In this document: piece after piece, positions 61,488 to 64,000 of the stretch
Numbering within the stretch: the first letter of the stretch is position 1
Layout: each line of letters begins with the position of its first letter
Source: Certhia americana
Taxonomy: Eukaryota; Chordata; Aves; Passeriformes; Certhiidae
Assembly (NCBI GenBank): GCA_018697195.1
Contig: CM031858.1
Span: 108,872,944-108,936,943 of the forward strand
Length of the DNA stretch: 64,000 bases
Direction: 5' to 3'
Program-made: the position numbers and the translations under genes
Notes under the pieces: generated by a model
What the model saw: only the letters and a program-made list of their open reading frames with translations
Told to the model about the DNA's origin: nothing
Databases searched by the model: none

Positions 61488-64000
61488 GTATCTATCTTAT
61501 ACCCAGCATACTCCTCATTTTCCTGCAGAAACATCATGAGGCATAGATGATACACAGTGTTTTTACTCAAACTTCTCTATTCAGAACCTCAAGGAATACA
61601 GTAATCCCACAGTTAGGAGCATGGAAAAAGACAAAAAACATTTCATGTGGGCTTAACTAATCTAAAAAAACAAGGTCTCATCTCCCTTCCAAACCAGCAT
61701 AAAGCATCTCAAGAGTGTGTGTGAGAGAAGAAATCCCTCAGTACTGTACTTCTAAATAAGAGGATTCTGATAAGAAATTATAGTATTATTACTTATAATT
61801 TGACCTCAAACTTTTCTAGGATCACAGCAACTGTACACAGACCACAAAGTTCTAGCTAAATGCTGCAATGTAGCCTTTGATATCTTTCTGTGTCATGATT
61901 AATTTAATCTATTAATTAATTAAGCATTTTCATATTTATAATTGAGTGGTTATGCATGGGTAATTATCACATTACTACTTAAGTACCATAAACTCCCTCA
62001 TTGAAGATTTTTTGTCCTTTTTTTTCCCCTTTTGAAATGTACTGTGTCTGCATATAGCATTATTCATCAAATAAAAATAGTAAGATAAATATTTATGTCT
62101 AATGTTCCTTAATTTAAATAACATTTTCTTTCATATGTTTAAATTTACATTTACCGAATGATGTTGAGTAGCCATTATTCCCTGATAAACAACACAGTGG
62201 TATTCATGGTTGATGCCTGAGTCCAACTTTATCCTTAATTGCTTTAAATTTTGTGGAAAAGGTTACAATCTTAGAAGTTAGTCAAGATAACCAAGTTAAT
62301 AAAATGCATGGTATATCAGATTTTCTATCACAGCATTGCCTTTATCTCTTTTGTATTTCCTAGGCTGCATTTCTCTTTTCTAGGTTGAGATTCACATTTG
62401 GTGACACAGCTCCATCAGTGTATATCCACGCTAGTGCCAGGCAATTTTTCCCAACATCAATCTGCCTTCTGTGTTTGCTGCTACCCACAGTTGCATCCAG
62501 CTGTTTATATGGTGAACTGGGGAATTGATCCAGCTGTAAAAGAGTTCAAACATTTTTTTTCAGAGATAATTTAGGATAAATTAGTTCATCAATCCAATCC
62601 ATTCTGTGGCTGTATAAACACTTGTGTCAGCACTGAGTAAGAGCTCCTGCAGCCATAAAACTTGGGGAATGAGGGTGGGCTGGTGAAGCTTAGAGCACAG
62701 TGGCTGCTGAAGTTTCACAGCCACAATGCCAATCAATCACTAACATTCAACTGCAGCATATCTGGGATAAATAGTTGGCTCCATCTGTTGGAGGTCAGCT
62801 TTCATAATTATGCTCTGTACAGACATTTTACAAGGACCCATTTTGTTAGCTATATTTACTGAAAGCTTAAGGCTTACCTTTTTCTCCCAAATGAGAAGCT
62901 AGTAGCTGCAAATCCCACAGGCCCAAGAGGTACCTGCTTTTTTTACATTTATTTATGAACCACCTTGTGCCCTGATCTTGCCTCTGGATCTGCTAGCTTA
63001 GGTTTCTGTGCCTGTCACTTAAATCAGTAGCTTCACAAAGGCCCAAAGGGCCATGACAGTAAATGAAGATGAGAAGAGCTTTAAGCAAGACAGAGAAGTA
63101 AAAATACTGCCATAGCTTCAGCATCTTTTTTATTTTCAACCACTGAAAACACTTTCTCATACTTGCTTCTCTTTAGAATATGTTCTGTTGAATTTAAAGA
63201 TGATAATTTTAATAGTTGGTCTTTCTCTTATCTCTTCTGTCAGAACAGCTGAATAGTATGTTTGAATGCTAGATTTATGTTTCAGGAATGAACTTTTAGG
63301 AAATCCATTTATTTGTTCCATTCTAGTTTTGGAAGAGGTGTAAATGCAGTCCTGTAGATTCACCTTTTGCTGAGAAATATCTGGTTTAGAGCCTTTACTG
63401 CTCATTGTCCATATTACCTATCAACAGTTCAATTTCATTATGCTAGTTTTGAGCAAAATTGAACACCAACTTGTCACAGCAATGCCTGCTGTAGGCAGTA
63501 AGGTAACTGGGCTCAGCCCTTCAGTGTCTTCCTAATGCAGTATCAAAGCAATAGCTCTGGAAAGCTGAATTAGAGCTGGTAGTTGAAGCAGAACATATTT
63601 GCCATTCTCTCTACATTATTTCTGCAAATGATATCTTTTACAGCCAGTACTCTCTAGAAGAAAAATTGTATACTGTTCTTGTGTCTGGGTTATGTATTTG
63701 TAAAACTACTCAGGCAGAAAGAGAAGTTGAATATTTCAGTATCTGTCTAGTTCTACTCCATGGATACAGGGAAAGAAAACCTCCTGAGTGAAAGGTGCTA
63801 CATTTCTTTCCTACGTACTAGTGTAGATTTCTCAGATAACCTTCTAACAAAAACTGAAGGTGTATCAGTTTTGTTAGAAAATACTTGCACATCTGGCAAT
63901 GGTGTATCAACACTCCTTGTTTGTTAACCCAAATCCTTTGCACTGCAGTTTTTTAAAGAATCAGGGTGCATGACTTTGCTGAAAAATATTTTCCCTGCAG

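Larger units (their letters stand above)
53561..64000. other. Non-coding stretch, no gene recognised
   Basis: AT-rich, with only short open frames (60-87 codons) and no recognised gene, RNA or transposon. It contains a TAAA repeat near 55612, a 27-base A run at 61461-61487 and a candidate regulatory segment at 58260-58560. Confidence 0.65.

Noticed and set aside
1..64000. CRISPR arrays, tRNA or rRNA genes, bacterial operons
   Set aside because: No regularly spaced repeats of suitable length, no cloverleaf-like sequence and no prokaryotic gene organisation. CR1 and avian-type LTRs indicate bird nuclear DNA.

Overview
This window looks like about 64 kb of AT-rich, gene-poor nuclear DNA from a bird. 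The evidence is three CR1 LINE fragments, one ending in the bird-typical ATTCTATG tail and one still readable as CR1 reverse transcriptase, an LTR pair of the avian ERVL style, and a short-LTR endogenous retrovirus. The LTR types suggest a songbird (passerine), but that is inference. I found no exon of a host protein-coding gene, no tRNA or rRNA gene and no CRISPR array. Almost all open frames are under 130 codons and look like chance, repeats or transposon shadows. The window could be intergenic or lie inside a very large intron.

Layout. 1-11.7 kb: unique-looking non-coding DNA with small tandem repeats and a G-rich tract. 11.73-12.13 kb: CR1 3' fragment on + with a TTCTG/TTCTA tail. 12.386-15.240 kb: an internally deleted endogenous retrovirus on +, with paired 273-276 bp LTRs, a tRNA-Phe-type primer binding site, a broken gag, a broken env, a polypurine tract and an imperfect 6-bp target duplication. 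17.07-17.98 kb: CR1 reverse transcriptase fragment on -. About 20.74-21.56 kb: probable old LTR. 28.44-29.75 kb: an ERVL-style solo LTR split by a second LTR with a perfect 5-bp target duplication. 38.09-38.42 kb: a CpG-rich TTCC / GCGCCTTCC array. 40.65-41.35 kb: CR1 3' end on +. The rest is non-coding, with candidate conserved regulatory segments near 31.0, 53.1-53.55 and 58.26-58.56 kb.

The most interesting locus is the retrovirus. Gag runs directly into env, with capsid, nucleocapsid, protease, polymerase and integrase all missing. The gag remnant looks alpha/beta-like (Met-Gly start, matrix-like pattern, PPPY late motif). The env remnant is gamma-type (CWLC in SU, CX6CC and immunosuppressive-like segment in TM). 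Env keeps one reading frame through SU, fusion peptide, ectodomain and membrane anchor, and is broken only by two in-frame stops. The LTRs differ by about 16 substitutions (15 transitions), so the insertion is neither recent nor very old.

Limits: family names come from pattern recognition of the sequence only; no database search was run. Boundaries of old repeats are approximate.
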